From Mangrovicoccus ximenensis (lineage in GTDB: Bacteria > Pseudomonadota > Alphaproteobacteria > Rhodobacterales > Rhodobacteraceae), in the NCBI RefSeq assembly GCF_003056725.1, contig NZ_QBKZ01000015.1:564486-628485 (forward strand): 64,000 nucleotides of DNA. The letters run 5' to 3'. Below, piece by piece: positions 17,255 through 27,184 of this stretch. Position 1 is the stretch's first letter. Every line of letters starts with the position of its first letter. The notes under the pieces are model-generated. The model was not told where the DNA came from. It did not search any database and saw nothing but the letters and a program-made list of their open reading frames with translations. A program made the position numbers and the translations under genes.

Positions 17255-18724
17255 TCAGTTCTGGACCGTGTGCGGGATCCAGAGCGCGATCTGCGGGAAG
17301 GCCATCACCAGCGCCAGCGCCAGCAATTGCAGCCCGACGAAGGGCAGGATGCCCTTGTAGACCTGGCCGAGCTTCACCTCGGGCGGCGCCACCGCCTTGA
17401 GATAGAACAGCGACGGCCCCATCGGCGGCGTCATGAACGAGGTCTGCAGGTTGATCGCCAGCAGGATCGCGAACCAATAGGCCAGATCCGCCTTCGCCAC
17501 ATGGTCGCCGAAATCGAGCGACAGGATGATCGGCGCGAAGACCGGCAGGACGATCAGCGTGATCTCGATCCAGTCGAAGAAGAAGCCCAGCAGGAAGACC
17601 AGCGCCAGAACCATGACCAGCAGGTGCCAGGGCGTCAGCTCCATCGCGGTGACCGCATCGGTGACCAGATGCTCGCCGCCCAGCAGCCGGAAGGTCAGCG
17701 CGAAGGCCGTGGCCGCCAGGATGATCATGAAGATCATGCCGGTGGTCAGCGCCGAGTCCCGCGTCGCCTGCATCGTCGTCCGGCGCCAGCCGCGGTTCTC
17801 GGCCGAGAACCGCCGCAAGGGCCCGCCGCCCGACGTGTTGGCAGCCGCGCCCTCGATGGCAAAGCGGGTATAGCTGAGGCCTGTGTATATCGCCGGGCGG
17901 ACGAGGAAGGCCAGCGCCAGCGCTCCGGCCGCGCCGATCCCGGCGGATTCCGTCGGCGTCGCCCAGCCGAAGATGATCGAGCCGAGCACGATGAAGATCA
18001 GCAGGAAGGCCGGCACCAGCCCGACTGCCAGCGTGACCGCAAGCTGCCCCCAGCCGGTGCCCTCGCCGCCGCGCGCCGCCGGGGGCGCGGATTTCGGCGA
18101 CAGGAGGCTCACCGCGACGATGTAGACGAGGTAGAGCCCGCCCAGCAGGATGCCCGGCCCGAAGGCCGCCATGAACATCGTCCCGACCGAGCGCGACAAG
18201 AGGTCGGCGATGATCACCAGCATGATCGAGGGCGGGATCAGGATGCCCAAGGTTCCGGAGGCGGCGATCGTCCCCGTGGCCAGCGGCACCGAATAGCTCT
18301 TGCCCAGCATCACCGGCAGCGCCAGAACGCTCAGCATCACCACCGAGGCGCCGACGATGCCGGTCGCCGCGGCGAGGATGATGCCGAGGAGCGTGACCGA
18401 CAGCGCGAGCCCGCCCGGCACCCGCTGCAGCGCGCGGTTGAGGCTGCCCAGCATGTCGCGGGCGACCCCGCTCTGCTCCAGCACCAGCCCCATGAAGACG
18501 AAGAGCGGCACGGTGGTCAGGGTCAGGTTCTCGGCCGCCCCGCTCCACATCCGCTGGGTGATGGTATAGAGCTGGATCGGGATCAGCTCCCCCAGGGCGA
18601 TGCCGATCATGCCGAAGGCGACGCCGACGCCGCCCAGCACGAAGGCCACCGGAAAGCCCGAGAACAAGAGGATCGCCATCGTGCCGAACATGAAGATCGG
18701 CAGGTATTCGACGAAATGGCTCAC
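17255..18724 (-). CDS. dctM: TRAP transporter large permease, DctM-like
   Basis: This 489-residue integral membrane protein is the sodium-coupled channel of a TRAP transporter. The DctM fold is seen in SGFPVAFVLGGVGVAFGMIG, VPLFVFMGLVLEQSG, ATGIVGASVVMLSVLALP, GTLGILIPPSIMLVI and LQTSFMTPPMGPSLFYLKA. It starts with GTG at 18722-18724, overlapping the small-permease stop as GTGA. The insert near positions 17760-17900 (SGGGPLRRFSAENRGWRRTT) is longer than in many relatives. It converges on the Lrp gene with 37 bp between. Confidence 0.92.
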   Translation of the reverse strand: MSHFVEYLPIFMFGTMAILLFSGFPVAFVLGGVGVAFGMIGIALGELIPIQLYTITQRMWSGAAENLTLTTVPLFVFMGLVLEQSGVARDMLGSLNRALQRVPGGLALSVTLLGIILAAATGIVGASVVMLSVLALPVMLGKSYSVPLATGTIAASGTLGILIPPSIMLVIIADLLSRSVGTMFMAAFGPGILLGGLYLVYIVAVSLLSPKSAPPAARGGEGTGWGQLAVTLAVGLVPAFLLIFIVLGSIIFGWATPTESAGIGAAGALALAFLVRPAIYTGLSYTRFAIEGAAANTSGGGPLRRFSAENRGWRRTTMQATRDSALTTGMIFMIILAATAFALTFRLLGGEHLVTDAVTAMELTPWHLLVMVLALVFLLGFFFDWIEITLIVLPVFAPIILSLDFGDHVAKADLAYWFAILLAINLQTSFMTPPMGPSLFYLKAVAPPEVKLGQVYKGILPFVGLQLLALALVMAFPQIALWIPHTVQN

Positions 18725-19347
18725 AATCCGCCCCTTTCCATGCGTTCGAGATCGGCCGCCGCCGGATCTGCCAGGGCCGCCGCCGCGCGCAGCCCGCGGC
18801 TGATCCCGGCCAGCGCCAGCAGCGCGAGGCCGAGGGGCAGGAAGGACTTGATCGCCCAGCGGAAGGGCAGCCCGTCGATCGATTGCGACACCTCGTTGCG
18901 CACGAAGGAGGTATGCGCGAAATTCCAGGCGTAATAGCCGGTGACCGCGCAGAACGGCAGCAGCAGAAGCAGGATGCCCAGAAGCTCCACCGCCGCCTTG
19001 CCGCGCGGCCCGAGCCGCGAGAACACGAGGTCGATCCGCACATGCCGGTTGTGGATGAAGGCCACGCCGAGGAAGCACATGATCAGCACCGTGTGCAGGT
19101 GCCATTCGGCCTCCTGCAGGCGGGTCGAGCCCATGCCGAAGAGCCTGCGGGACGTGACATCCCACATGACGACCGCGATCAGGCCGAGAAGCGCATAGCT
19201 GGCCCCGCGGCCGATCGCGTTCAGGACGCTGTCGATGCCGTCGCTGACGGCCAGCAGGGACCCGGCGGCGCCGGTCCGGCGCGGCGCGTGCGTGCGGGTT
19301 GCGCCCGGCCCTTCCGGCCGGGACGCCAGTTGCGGCGAGAGTGTCAT
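18721..19347 (-). CDS. dctQ: TRAP transporter small permease, DctQ-like
   Basis: This 208-residue protein has four predicted helices: ASYALLGLIAVVMWDVTSRR, WHLHTVLIMCFLGVAFI, AVELLGILLLLLPFCAVTGYY and KSFLPLGLALLALAGIS. EAEWHLHT and NRHVRIDLVFSRL are typical DctQ segments. The N-terminal 30 residues are polar. It begins 13 bp after dctP and overlaps dctM, so one transcript dctP-dctQ-dctM is expected. Confidence 0.9.
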   Translation of the reverse strand: MTLSPQLASRPEGPGATRTHAPRRTGAAGSLLAVSDGIDSVLNAIGRGASYALLGLIAVVMWDVTSRRLFGMGSTRLQEAEWHLHTVLIMCFLGVAFIHNRHVRIDLVFSRLGPRGKAAVELLGILLLLLPFCAVTGYYAWNFAHTSFVRNEVSQSIDGLPFRWAIKSFLPLGLALLALAGISRGLRAAAALADPAAADLERMERGGL

Positions 19348-19360
19348 GGCATCCCCCGGA

Positions 19361-20425
19361 TCAGTCGGCCGCGGGCTTCAGGTAGCCCAGATCCTGCCAA
19401 TCCGCATAGCTGGCGCGGAAGGCATCGTAGGACTCCATCACACGGGCGAAATTGGCGTTCTTCGCGCTTTCCTCCTCGGCCACCTCGGCCCAGGCCGAAC
19501 GCAGCGCGCCCAGCACCTCGTCCGGCCAGCGGGCGATCTCGACATTGCCGTCGTCGAGCATCGCCCGGATCGCGCCGGGCTGGGCGGCGGCGCCCTGGGT
19601 CAGCGTGCGCAGCGAGGCCTCGCCGCAGGTGGTCTCGATCGCCGCCTGCTGGGTTTCGGACATCGCGTTCCAGGTGTCGAGATTGATGATCAGCGTGTCG
19701 ATCGCGACCTGCTGGTGCCAGCCGGGGAAATAGGCGTAATCCGTCACCTGGTCGAAGCCCGCCGCAACGTCGATCGAGGGGTTGGAATACTCGCCGCCGT
19801 CGATCACGCCGCGTTCCAGCGCGGCATAGACCTCGGAGCCCGGCACCAGCTGGATCGAGGCGCCGAGCTTGGCCAGCACCCGGCCGCCGAGGCCGAAATA
19901 GCGCAGCTTCAGGCCCTTGAGGTCGTCGACCGTGTCGATCTTGCGGGTGAACCAGCCGGCCGTTTCGGGCGCGGTCAGCGTGCAGACGAAGCCCTTCAGC
20001 TTCAGCCCGGCGAGCAGCTCGTCATGCAGCTCCTGGCCGCCGCCCTCGCGCATCCAGGCCATGTATTCGGTGACATCCGGGCCGAAGGGCACGGCGGTGA
20101 AGATCTGCAGCGCGGGCTCCAGCCCGGCGCCGTAGCCCGGCGTGCCGAAGGCCATGTCCACCGCGCCCTGCGACACCGCGTCGAAGTAATCCGTCGCCGG
20201 GACCAGCGCGCCCGGCTCGAACACGTCGACCTCGAGCGAGCCGCCCGAGAGCGCCTCGATCCGCTCCCCGATCCAGGGCGAGATTTCGCCGATCACCGGG
20301 GTCTGGGTCGGGAAAGCCGCGTGCATCCGGAGCTTGGTCACGTCCTGCGCCTGCGCGGCGGCTGCCGCGGCAAGGGCAAGTGCCGAAGCGCCGGCAAGGG
20401 CGCGCATGGTGGTTCTGGTCGTCAT
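19361..20425 (-). CDS. dctP: TRAP transporter periplasmic binding protein, DctP-like
   Basis: This 354-residue protein has a signal peptide (ALAGASALALAAAAAAQAQD). It is of the TRAP binding-protein family: TDYFDAVSQGAVDMAFGTPG, LKGLKLRYFGLGGRVLAKLG, and ERGVIDGGEYSNPSIDVAAG with the region that contacts the ligand carboxylate. The sequence belongs to the keto- or carboxylic-acid-binding branch, but the ligand cannot be named. It is followed by both permeases and preceded by a flavoprotein dehydrogenase gene, which suggests uptake and oxidation of the same compound. Confidence 0.9.
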   Translation of the reverse strand: MTTRTTMRALAGASALALAAAAAAQAQDVTKLRMHAAFPTQTPVIGEISPWIGERIEALSGGSLEVDVFEPGALVPATDYFDAVSQGAVDMAFGTPGYGAGLEPALQIFTAVPFGPDVTEYMAWMREGGGQELHDELLAGLKLKGFVCTLTAPETAGWFTRKIDTVDDLKGLKLRYFGLGGRVLAKLGASIQLVPGSEVYAALERGVIDGGEYSNPSIDVAAGFDQVTDYAYFPGWHQQVAIDTLIINLDTWNAMSETQQAAIETTCGEASLRTLTQGAAAQPGAIRAMLDDGNVEIARWPDEVLGALRSAWAEVAEEESAKNANFARVMESYDAFRASYADWQDLGYLKPAAD

Positions 20426-20511
20426 TGTGGGTCCTCCTCCTGAAATCGTCGCGGCGGCAGGGCCTGCCGCCGGGCCGTCCCCCGCCCGGATGCGGGCGGG
20501 GGACCGTGCCG

Positions 20512-22212
20512 TTACTGGTTGGCGCCCGCCATGTGGCGCGCGGCGATGTAGCCGAAGGTAATGGCCGGCCCCAGCGTGATGCCGCCGCCGGGATAGTTAC
20601 CGCCCATGATCGAGGCGGCGTCGTTCCCGGCCGCATAGAGCCCGGTGATCGCCCGTCCCTCGGTGTCGAGCACGCGGGCATTCTCGTCGGCCCGCAGCCC
20701 CGCGAAGGTGCCCAGATCGCCGATCACCAGCTTGACCGCGTAGAACGGGCCCTTGCGGACCGGCGCGACGCAGGGGTTCGGCTTGTGCTCGGGGTCGCCG
20801 AGCGAGCGGTTGTAGGCGGTGCTGCCCTTGTGGAATTCCGGGTCCTTGCCGTCGACGGCGTGGCGGTTGAACTCGGCCACGGTCTTCTCCAGCTGCACCG
20901 GATCGGCGCCGATCTGTTCCGCCAGTTCGGCAATCGTCTTGCCGCGCAGCAGATAGCCGGTCTTCAGGTGCTGCTTGTAGGGCACCGGCGTCGGTTTGGC
21001 ATAGCCCAGCCCGTATTTCCGGAAGGTCCGGTGGTCGGCGATGAAATAGGCGCAGATCTCGCCGCCTTCCTCGGTGCAGCGCTGGTGCATCGCCTGGCAG
21101 AAATCGTGATAGGAATTCGACTCGTTGACGAAGCGCCGCCCCGAGCGGGTCACCGCGATGATGCCGGGCTTCGAGCGGTCGACGAAATGCGGGAAGGTGC
21201 CCTGGGTTCCGTCGGGCCGCACCGGGCGCGAGATCGGCACCCAGGCCGCGGCATGGGGCAGATCCTCCTGCACCGAGGCACCGATCTTCTCGGCCATGCG
21301 CAGCCCGTCGCCGGTATTGCCGGGCGGGGCCGGCGAGGCATGTTCATAGCCCGAGGGCGCATGCGGGAACAGCTTCTTGCGGCGCACCGGGTCCTGCGGG
21401 AAGCCGCCCGCCGCCATGACGACGCCTTTCGCCGCCCGGACCTCGACCGGTCCGGTCGCGGTGTCGACGATCGCGCCGGTCACCCGGCCAGACGCGTCGC
21501 GGGTCAGCTCGCGCACCGGCGAGCGGGTCCAGATCGGCACATTCCGGTCGAAGCAGGATTTGGCCAGCCGCGCCACCAGCGCGTTGCCGTTCATCAGCCG
21601 CATGGCGCGGCCGTGGAACGCCTTGTCGCGCAGGAACTTGGCGAAGAGCCCGCTGACGAAGATCGCCGAGACCGGCGAGCGCGTCACGTTGAAGAAATGC
21701 AAGAGCTCCTTGCCCGAGCCGATCATCATGCCGAGCACGGTGATCTCCTCGAGCGGCGGGCGCAGCCGCTTGATCTCGCCGCCGAGCTCGCGCCCGTCGA
21801 AGGGCTTGGCCACGATCGACCGGCCGCCCGGCATGCCGCCCGGCTCGTCCGGGTGATAGTCCGAGAAAGTCGGGCCGAGGTCGAATTGCAGCGTGGTGTT
21901 CTTCTCGAAGAAATCGACCGCCTTCGGGCCGTTCTCCAGGAAGGCGTCGACGCGGGCCTCGTCGAAGAAGGCCCCGGTCTCGCCCCTGAGGTAGATCTTG
22001 GCCTTCTCGGCCGCGTCCTCGACCCCGGCGCGCTTGCCCGGCGCATTGCCCGGGATCCACATCCAGCCGCCCGAGCGCGCGGTGGTGCCGCCGAAGACGG
22101 GTTCCTTCTCCACCACCAGCACGCGCTGGTGATGATGTGCGGCGACGACGGCAGCGGAGAGGCCACCGGCCCCCGAGCCCACCACCAGCACGTCGCAATC
22201 ATGTTGCTTCAT
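20512..22212 (-). CDS. FAD-dependent oxidoreductase, fumarate reductase/3-ketosteroid dehydrogenase-like
   Basis: This 566-residue flavoprotein has an N-terminal dinucleotide-binding fold (VLVVGSGAGGLSAAVVAA), the FAD loop GGTTARSGGWMWIPGN, and the C-terminal FAD segment LYAAGNDAASIMGGNYPGGG. It belongs to the FAD-binding-2 family, which includes fumarate reductase flavoproteins and delta-1-ketosteroid dehydrogenases. The exact substrate is unknown. It lies 86 bp upstream of the dctP start on the same strand and is likely the first gene of a four-gene operon importing and dehydrogenating one substrate. Confidence 0.85.
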   Translation of the reverse strand: MKQHDCDVLVVGSGAGGLSAAVVAAHHHQRVLVVEKEPVFGGTTARSGGWMWIPGNAPGKRAGVEDAAEKAKIYLRGETGAFFDEARVDAFLENGPKAVDFFEKNTTLQFDLGPTFSDYHPDEPGGMPGGRSIVAKPFDGRELGGEIKRLRPPLEEITVLGMMIGSGKELLHFFNVTRSPVSAIFVSGLFAKFLRDKAFHGRAMRLMNGNALVARLAKSCFDRNVPIWTRSPVRELTRDASGRVTGAIVDTATGPVEVRAAKGVVMAAGGFPQDPVRRKKLFPHAPSGYEHASPAPPGNTGDGLRMAEKIGASVQEDLPHAAAWVPISRPVRPDGTQGTFPHFVDRSKPGIIAVTRSGRRFVNESNSYHDFCQAMHQRCTEEGGEICAYFIADHRTFRKYGLGYAKPTPVPYKQHLKTGYLLRGKTIAELAEQIGADPVQLEKTVAEFNRHAVDGKDPEFHKGSTAYNRSLGDPEHKPNPCVAPVRKGPFYAVKLVIGDLGTFAGLRADENARVLDTEGRAITGLYAAGNDAASIMGGNYPGGGITLGPAITFGYIAARHMAGANQ

Positions 22213-22421
22213 CTCGACCTTCCTTCCTTCGGTCCGGAGCCGCCCGGGGCGGCCTTCCGCAAAGCTGTCCAGAGCGAGGCAGTGGGCTCCCGCCGCGCGG
22301 ATCTGCCTGATCCGCCCGTGCCGGCCCGGCGCGCATGCGCCGCCTCCTCCCTGTCCCGGCCCCCCGTTTCCGGCGGCGCATCCGCGCCGCGGGAGGCGAG
22401 TCTCCTTTGGCCGGGCGATGG

Positions 22422-22459
22422 GTTATTGTTAGCCTTTTGCAAATTGAGTCGTCAATAAC
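22422..22459 (-). promoter_or_regulatory. Candidate promoter/operator for the flavoprotein-TRAP operon
   Basis: In an AT-rich patch 210-250 bp upstream of the flavoprotein start, GTTATTG (22422-22428) and CAATAAC (22453-22459) form a perfect 7-bp inverted repeat. On the minus strand TTGACG (complement of 22450-22455) could be a -35 box, with a weak -10 around 22427-22432 after 17 bases. The stretch between the start codon and this patch (22213-22420) contains no gene. Confidence 0.4.
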
Positions 22460-22497
22460 TAATCTTTTGATTGGCCCGGGCCTGGCCGGAAAATAGC

Positions 22498-22530
22498 GGC
22501 GGGCGCCGGAGGGAAACTCCGGCGCCCGCC
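22498..22530 (-). terminator. Strong hairpin terminator after the sugar ABC genes
   Basis: A perfect 14-bp stem (arms 22498-22511 and 22517-22530) encloses the 5-base loop GGAAA. On the minus strand it is followed by GCTATTTTCC. It lies 50 bp beyond the permease stop and is the most convincing intrinsic terminator in the window. Confidence 0.8.
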
Positions 22531-22579
22531 AGGGACCGCCACGCCGGAAGGGCCGCGGCCGGGGAGCAAGTTGGAGGGA

Positions 22580-23563
22580 TCAGGCCTTGCGGCGCAGGAT
22601 CCCGGGCAGTTCGCGCACCGCGGTCGCCGCGATGATGACCAGCGCCTGGATCAGCAACTGCACCGCCGAGCCCGCGCCGAGCGCCATCACCAGGATGCCG
22701 AGCTGGGTCATGAAGACCGCCGCCACGCCCGAGGCGATCACGCTGCCGCGCCCGCCCGAGAAGGGCGTGCCGCCGACCACCACCGCGGCGATGCCGGGCA
22801 GCAGGAAATCGGTGCCGGCATTCTGCGAGGCCGAGCCGATGAAACCGGCATAGAGCATGCCCGCCACAGCGAAGCAGACCGCCGCCGCGCCATAGGTGCC
22901 TACCTGGTAGGCCAGCACCGGCATGCCCGCCGCCCGCGCGGCACGGGGATTGGCCCCCACCGCCACGAAGCGCCGCCCGATCAGCGTCCGCGCCGAGATG
23001 ACGGCGATCGACAGCAGGAAGCCGAGCGACAGGACCAGCGTCCAGGGCACGCCCAGCACGTCGCGGTGCGAGAAGCTCTCCAGCGCGTCGGGCACCGCCA
23101 GCGGCGTGCCGCGCGACAGCATGTTGACCGCGCCCAGAAGCACCGCGTTCATCGCCAGCGTCGCCACGATCGGCATGATGTTGAGCCGCGCGACCAGGAG
23201 CCCGTTGAGCGAGCCGCAGAGCGCGGCCACCGCCACGGTGCCCGCCACGGCCAGCAGCATGGAATCGGCGGCGAAGCCGAGCTTGGCCACGACCACGCCG
23301 CCGAGGCTCATCATCGCAGCACAGCTCAGATCGAGCCCGCGCTGCTGGATGACGATGGTCTGGCCGGCCGCGACGATGGCCAGCATGGCGGCGAAGGGCA
23401 GCATCGCGCTCAGCGAGGCGGGCCGCACCGTGCCGGGGGCGACGATCGCCGAGATCGCGAAGAGCGCGGCGGTGGCGATCCAGATCCAGCCGAATTCGCC
23501 GGGCAGGCGCAGCCGGAACACGGGGGACTGCGGCGCGGCGGCCGCGAAGGTCTGGGCTTTCAT
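22580..23563 (-). CDS. Sugar ABC transporter permease, RbsC-like
   Basis: This protein of about 327 residues has eight to ten transmembrane helices and the RbsC/XylH signature (QTIVIQQRGLDLSCAAMMSL, GLLVARLNIMPIVATLAMN, GANPRAARAAGMPV, GIAAVVVGGTPFSGGRGS). ATG at 23561-23563 has a GGAG site. An ATG at 23585-23587 overlaps the upstream stop as TGATG and is an alternative. It pairs with the permease half of the fused gene upstream to form a heterodimeric channel for a pentose- or hexose-type substrate. A binding-protein gene is not seen. Confidence 0.88.
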   Translation of the reverse strand: MKAQTFAAAAPQSPVFRLRLPGEFGWIWIATAALFAISAIVAPGTVRPASLSAMLPFAAMLAIVAAGQTIVIQQRGLDLSCAAMMSLGGVVVAKLGFAADSMLLAVAGTVAVAALCGSLNGLLVARLNIMPIVATLAMNAVLLGAVNMLSRGTPLAVPDALESFSHRDVLGVPWTLVLSLGFLLSIAVISARTLIGRRFVAVGANPRAARAAGMPVLAYQVGTYGAAAVCFAVAGMLYAGFIGSASQNAGTDFLLPGIAAVVVGGTPFSGGRGSVIASGVAAVFMTQLGILVMALGAGSAVQLLIQALVIIAATAVRELPGILRRKA

Positions 23564-23586
23564 GGGAAACTCCGCTTGCCGGGACA

Positions 23587-25905
23587 TCAGGCGGCCACCA
23601 CTTTCTGGCGGCTCTTGGAATAGACCGCGACGGCCAGGATGATCATCCCGCCGAGCAGGTAGGACTGCCAGGCGGCATTGAGGCCGAGGAAGTTGGTCGC
23701 GGTGTTGATCTGGACGATGAAGGCCGCGCCGAAGAGCGCCCCGACGAAGGAGCCGCGCCCGCCGAACAGGCTGCCGCCGCCGATCACCACCGCGGCGATG
23801 CTGGCGAGCGTGTAGTTCAGCCCGGCCCGCGGATCGCCGATGCCGACCTGCTCCATCATCGCGACGCCCGCGATCAGGGTCAGCACCGAGCAGCCGAGAT
23901 AGGCGAAGAGCCGGAGCCTTGCGGGCGGCAGCCCGGCCATGCGGGCGACCTCGGGCTTCGAGCCGAGCGCGCGGAACGCCAGCCCCAGCCCGTGGCGGTA
24001 GAGCATCCATTCCAGCGCCACGGCAATCGCCGCAGCGACGAGGAACATCACCGGCACGAATCCGATCCGCGTGCCGGCGAGGCTGAGCAGATCGCCGTTG
24101 ATCATGCCGCCCGGCGCGGGCCGCAGGATCAGCGACACCGCCTGCACGCCCATATACGTGGCCAGCGTCGCCACCATCGGATGCAGCCGGAGCGGCACGA
24201 CGAGGCACCAGTTGAGGAAGCCGACGCCGAGCGCCGCCGCCAGCATCGCCGCGCCGCCCAAGGCCATCAGCCCGCCGGTGGCGCCGTCGAGAATGAAGAA
24301 GGAGGCGACCACCTGCACCAGCCCCATCAGCGGCCCGACCGACAGGTCGATGCCGCCGACCAGCATCAGCGCCTGCTGCCCGTAGGCGACCAGCGCCAGC
24401 GTCGAGATCAGCACCAGCATGCCGCCGATGTTGCGCCCGGTGAGGTAGTAGCCGTTCGCCGCCGAGACATAGGCGCCGAGCGCGAAAATCGCGAGCCCGA
24501 CCATGACGATCGGCGCGAGATCGCCGGCCGCCCATTTCCAGAACCCGGCCGTCCCTTTCTCCGCCCCGTCCCGCACGGCGGTGGAGCGCAGGGCGGCGCC
24601 GGTGATGCCGTTCTCGGTCACCTCCTCCCCGGCCAGTTCCGACACCAGCTGGCCGCGCGAGAAGACCACGACCCGGTCGCAGAGCCCGGCGATCTCGGCG
24701 GCGTCCGACGACAGCACGATGATCGCCGTGCCACGCGATGCGAGGTCGCGCAGGATGCGGTAGATCTCGGCCCGCGCGCCGACATCGACGCCCTGGGTCG
24801 GCTCGTCGATCACCAGCACCTTCGGGCCGGTCGCGACCACGCTGGCCAGCACCAGCTTCTGCTGGTTGCCGCCCGAGAGCGACCCGATCGGCGTCTCGGT
24901 GCCCGGCGTCTTGACGGCATAGGCGCGGATCGCCTCCGCCGTGCGGCGGGTTTCCGAGGACCGGCTGGCAAACCCGGCGATCCGGTCCTTCAGCGGGCTG
25001 CGCGACGCGAAATTCTCGCGCAGCGACAGCTCGGCGAAGATGCCTTCGCGGTGGCGGTCGCCGGGGAGGTAGCTCAGCCCCGCGCGCATCGCCGTGATCG
25101 GCGAGCCGAGATCGGCGGGCTTGCCCCCGATCAGCGCGCGGCCCGAGCTGACCCGCCCCAGCCCGGCCAGCGCGCGGACGAAATCCTGCTGGCCGTTGTC
25201 GCTGATGCCGCCGACGCCGAGGATCTCGCCGCGGCGCAGGCCGAGGCTGACATCCGAGAAGCCGGAACCGCCCAGCCCCTCTAGCCGCAGGACCTCCGGC
25301 CCGAACTCCGTGCATTTCGGCGGGAATTCCTCCTCCAGGTCCATGCCGACGATCAGGTGGATGATTTCGTCCTCGCTGAGGCCGCGGGCCGGATAGGTGC
25401 CCTGCCCCTGCCCGTCGCGCAGCACGGTCAGCCGGTCGGCGATGGTCTGCACCTCGCGGATGCGGTGCGAGATGTAGACCACGGCCGCGCCGCGGGCGGT
25501 CACCTCGCGCACCCGGCGGAACAGCCGCTCGACATCCTCGGCGGCCAGATGCTCGGTCGGCTCGTCGAGCACCAGCACCTGCGGCTCGGAGGCCAGCGCC
25601 TTGACGATCTCGACGATGAAGCGCTGTTCGGCGCCCAGCGTCTCCACCCGGTCCGAGGGCGAGATCCCGGTGCTGTCGCTCCAGCGCGCCAGCAGCTCGC
25701 GCGACCAGGAGGCCAGCCGCGAGACCGGCGGCACCAGATGGCGCGGCATGCCGAGATAGAGGTTCTCGGCCACGGTCAAGTCCGGCAGCAGCGCCGGTTC
25801 CTGGCGGACGATGGCGATGCCCAGCTCGCGGGCGCGCTCGGGATCGCCGTTCACCGCCTCGCCGCAAAGCCGCACCGTGCCGCCGCTCGCGGCCAGATCG
25901 CCGAC
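23587..25905 (-). pseudogene. Fused sugar ABC ATPase-permease (MglA-RbsC type), 5' end missing
   Basis: One frame encodes most of a double-cassette sugar ATPase followed without stop by a complete RbsC-like permease. From the cassette: IVRQEPALLPDLTVAENL, VLVLDEPTEHL, ISHRIREV, then the second cassette with LSGGNQQKLVLASV and VLVIDEPTQGVDVG. The linker lies near 24560 (GAEKGTAGFWKWAAGD), and the permease carries GGIDLSVGPLMGL and GGGSLFGGRGSF. The first Walker A and everything before SGGTVRLCGEAV are absent. The frame instead runs antisense into a DUF1688 fragment, so the gene is cut near 25905. The fusion itself looks genuine because no stop or start signal separates the halves. Confidence 0.8.
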
Positions 25906-25920
25906 CACCTGGCCGGGCTG

Positions 25921-26475
25921 GCGGGCGAGGACGGGCTGGAGGCCGAGGCGATCCTCGGCGTCATCCTCGACACCCTGTCGCCGATCTGGGGCGAGGACCG
26001 CCCGACGCTCGGCGGCCGCTCGCTGGGCGATTGCTGGGCGCATCCGCAGGCCCCCGCCCCCGGCTTCGTGCCCTTCCACAAGCTCAGCCAGTGGCTGAGC
26101 TATTCGCTGATCGAACCGATGCAGCGGGCCGGCATCGAGGTCACCGGACTCGACCGGCTGACCGGCCTCGCCGAATACCGCAACGGCGGGCTGTTCCTCG
26201 ATGCCGGGGTGATCGCGCTGCGACACCCGAAGGAGGCCGCTGTGCCGCAATCCCCCGACAGCCCGCTGATCGTGGAATGGCGCGCGCTGACCGTCGTGCT
26301 GCTCGACAAGGTGGCCGGGCTGGTCCGCAAGCGGCTGAAGCTGACGCCCGAGGAGCTGCCGCTGGCGGCGGTGCTCGAGGGCGGCACCTGGGCGACCGGC
26401 CGGCGGCTCGCCCGCCGCAAGCGCCCGGGCGGCACGCCGCCGATCAACATCCTCTCCACCGGCACCGTATTCTGA
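25921..26475 (+). pseudogene. DUF1688 (Urc4/Urg3-type uracil catabolism) C-terminal fragment
   Basis: About 185 residues of the C-terminal part of the DUF1688 family are present: IWGEDRPTLGGRSLGDCW, FVPFHKLSQWLSYSLIEP, GLFLDAGVIALRHP, LIVEWRALTVVLLDKVA and the ending [15 protein letters not shown]. This family belongs to the URC uracil-degradation pathway, which starts from UMP made by uracil phosphoribosyltransferase, and upp follows 31 bp later. The 5' half is missing at the join near 25905-25920. The broken gene probably makes no active protein. Confidence 0.75.
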
Positions 26476-26506
26476 GACCTCCGAAGATCCCCGAAAGGCC
26501 ATCCGC

Positions 26507-27139
26507 ATGACCGATCATGTCACCGTCGTCGACCATCCGCTGGTGCAGCACAAGCTGACCGAGATGCGCAAGAAGGACACCTCGACCGCGTCCTTCCGCC
26601 GCCTGCTGCGCGAAATCGCCCATCTGCTGGCCTATGAGGTGATGCGCGACCTGCCGCTCGGCTCGATCAAAATCGAGACCCCGCTAGAAGAGATGAGCGC
26701 GCCGCAGATCGAAGGCAAGAAGCTGGTGCTGGTCTCGATCCTGCGCGCCGGCAACGGTCTGCTCGAAGGCGTGCTCGACCTGGTGCCGCAGGCCCGTGTC
26801 GGCCATATCGGCCTCTATCGCGACCCCGAGACGCTGGTCGCCGTCGAATACTACCTGAAGGTGCCCTCCGACATCGAGGACCGCCCGGTGATCGTCGTCG
26901 ACCCGATGCTGGCCACCGCAAACTCGGCCTCGGCGGCCTTGACCCGGCTGAAGGAAGTCGGCGCCAAGAACATCAAGTTCCTCTGCCTCCTGGCCGCGCC
27001 CGAAGGGATCGAGACCCTGACCCGCGACCATCCGGACGTGCCGATCTTCACCGCCTCGATCGACGAGCGGCTCGACGATCACGGCTATATCCGCCCCGGC
27101 CTCGGCGATGCCGGCGACCGGATGTTCGGCACCCGCTGA
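26507..27139 (+). CDS. upp: Uracil phosphoribosyltransferase
   Basis: This 210-residue cytoplasmic enzyme makes UMP from uracil and PRPP. Family motifs are complete: [31 protein letters not shown], the PRPP loop [18 protein letters not shown] and the uracil-binding end [23 protein letters not shown] site precedes the ATG. Its upstream neighbour is a DUF1688 fragment, so this copy may serve the URC uracil-catabolic route as well as salvage. A weak hairpin follows at 27157. Confidence 0.95.
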   Translation: MTDHVTVVDHPLVQHKLTEMRKKDTSTASFRRLLREIAHLLAYEVMRDLPLGSIKIETPLEEMSAPQIEGKKLVLVSILRAGNGLLEGVLDLVPQARVGHIGLYRDPETLVAVEYYLKVPSDIEDRPVIVVDPMLATANSASAALTRLKEVGAKNIKFLCLLAAPEGIETLTRDHPDVPIFTASIDERLDDHGYIRPGLGDAGDRMFGTR

Positions 27140-27156
27140 TCCCGGGCCCGGTCCCG

Positions 27157-27175
27157 TCCCGGCCCTGCGCCGGGA
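27157..27175 (+). terminator. Short hairpin between upp and the convergent hypothetical gene
   Basis: TCCCGG (27157-27162) and CCGGGA (27170-27175) form a 6-bp stem with a 7-base loop. An outer pair GGTCCCG/CGGGACC (27150-27156/27171-27177) is an alternative fold. There is no T run. Its position between convergent genes favours a terminator role. Confidence 0.4.
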
Positions 27176-27184
27176 CCTCGCCGG

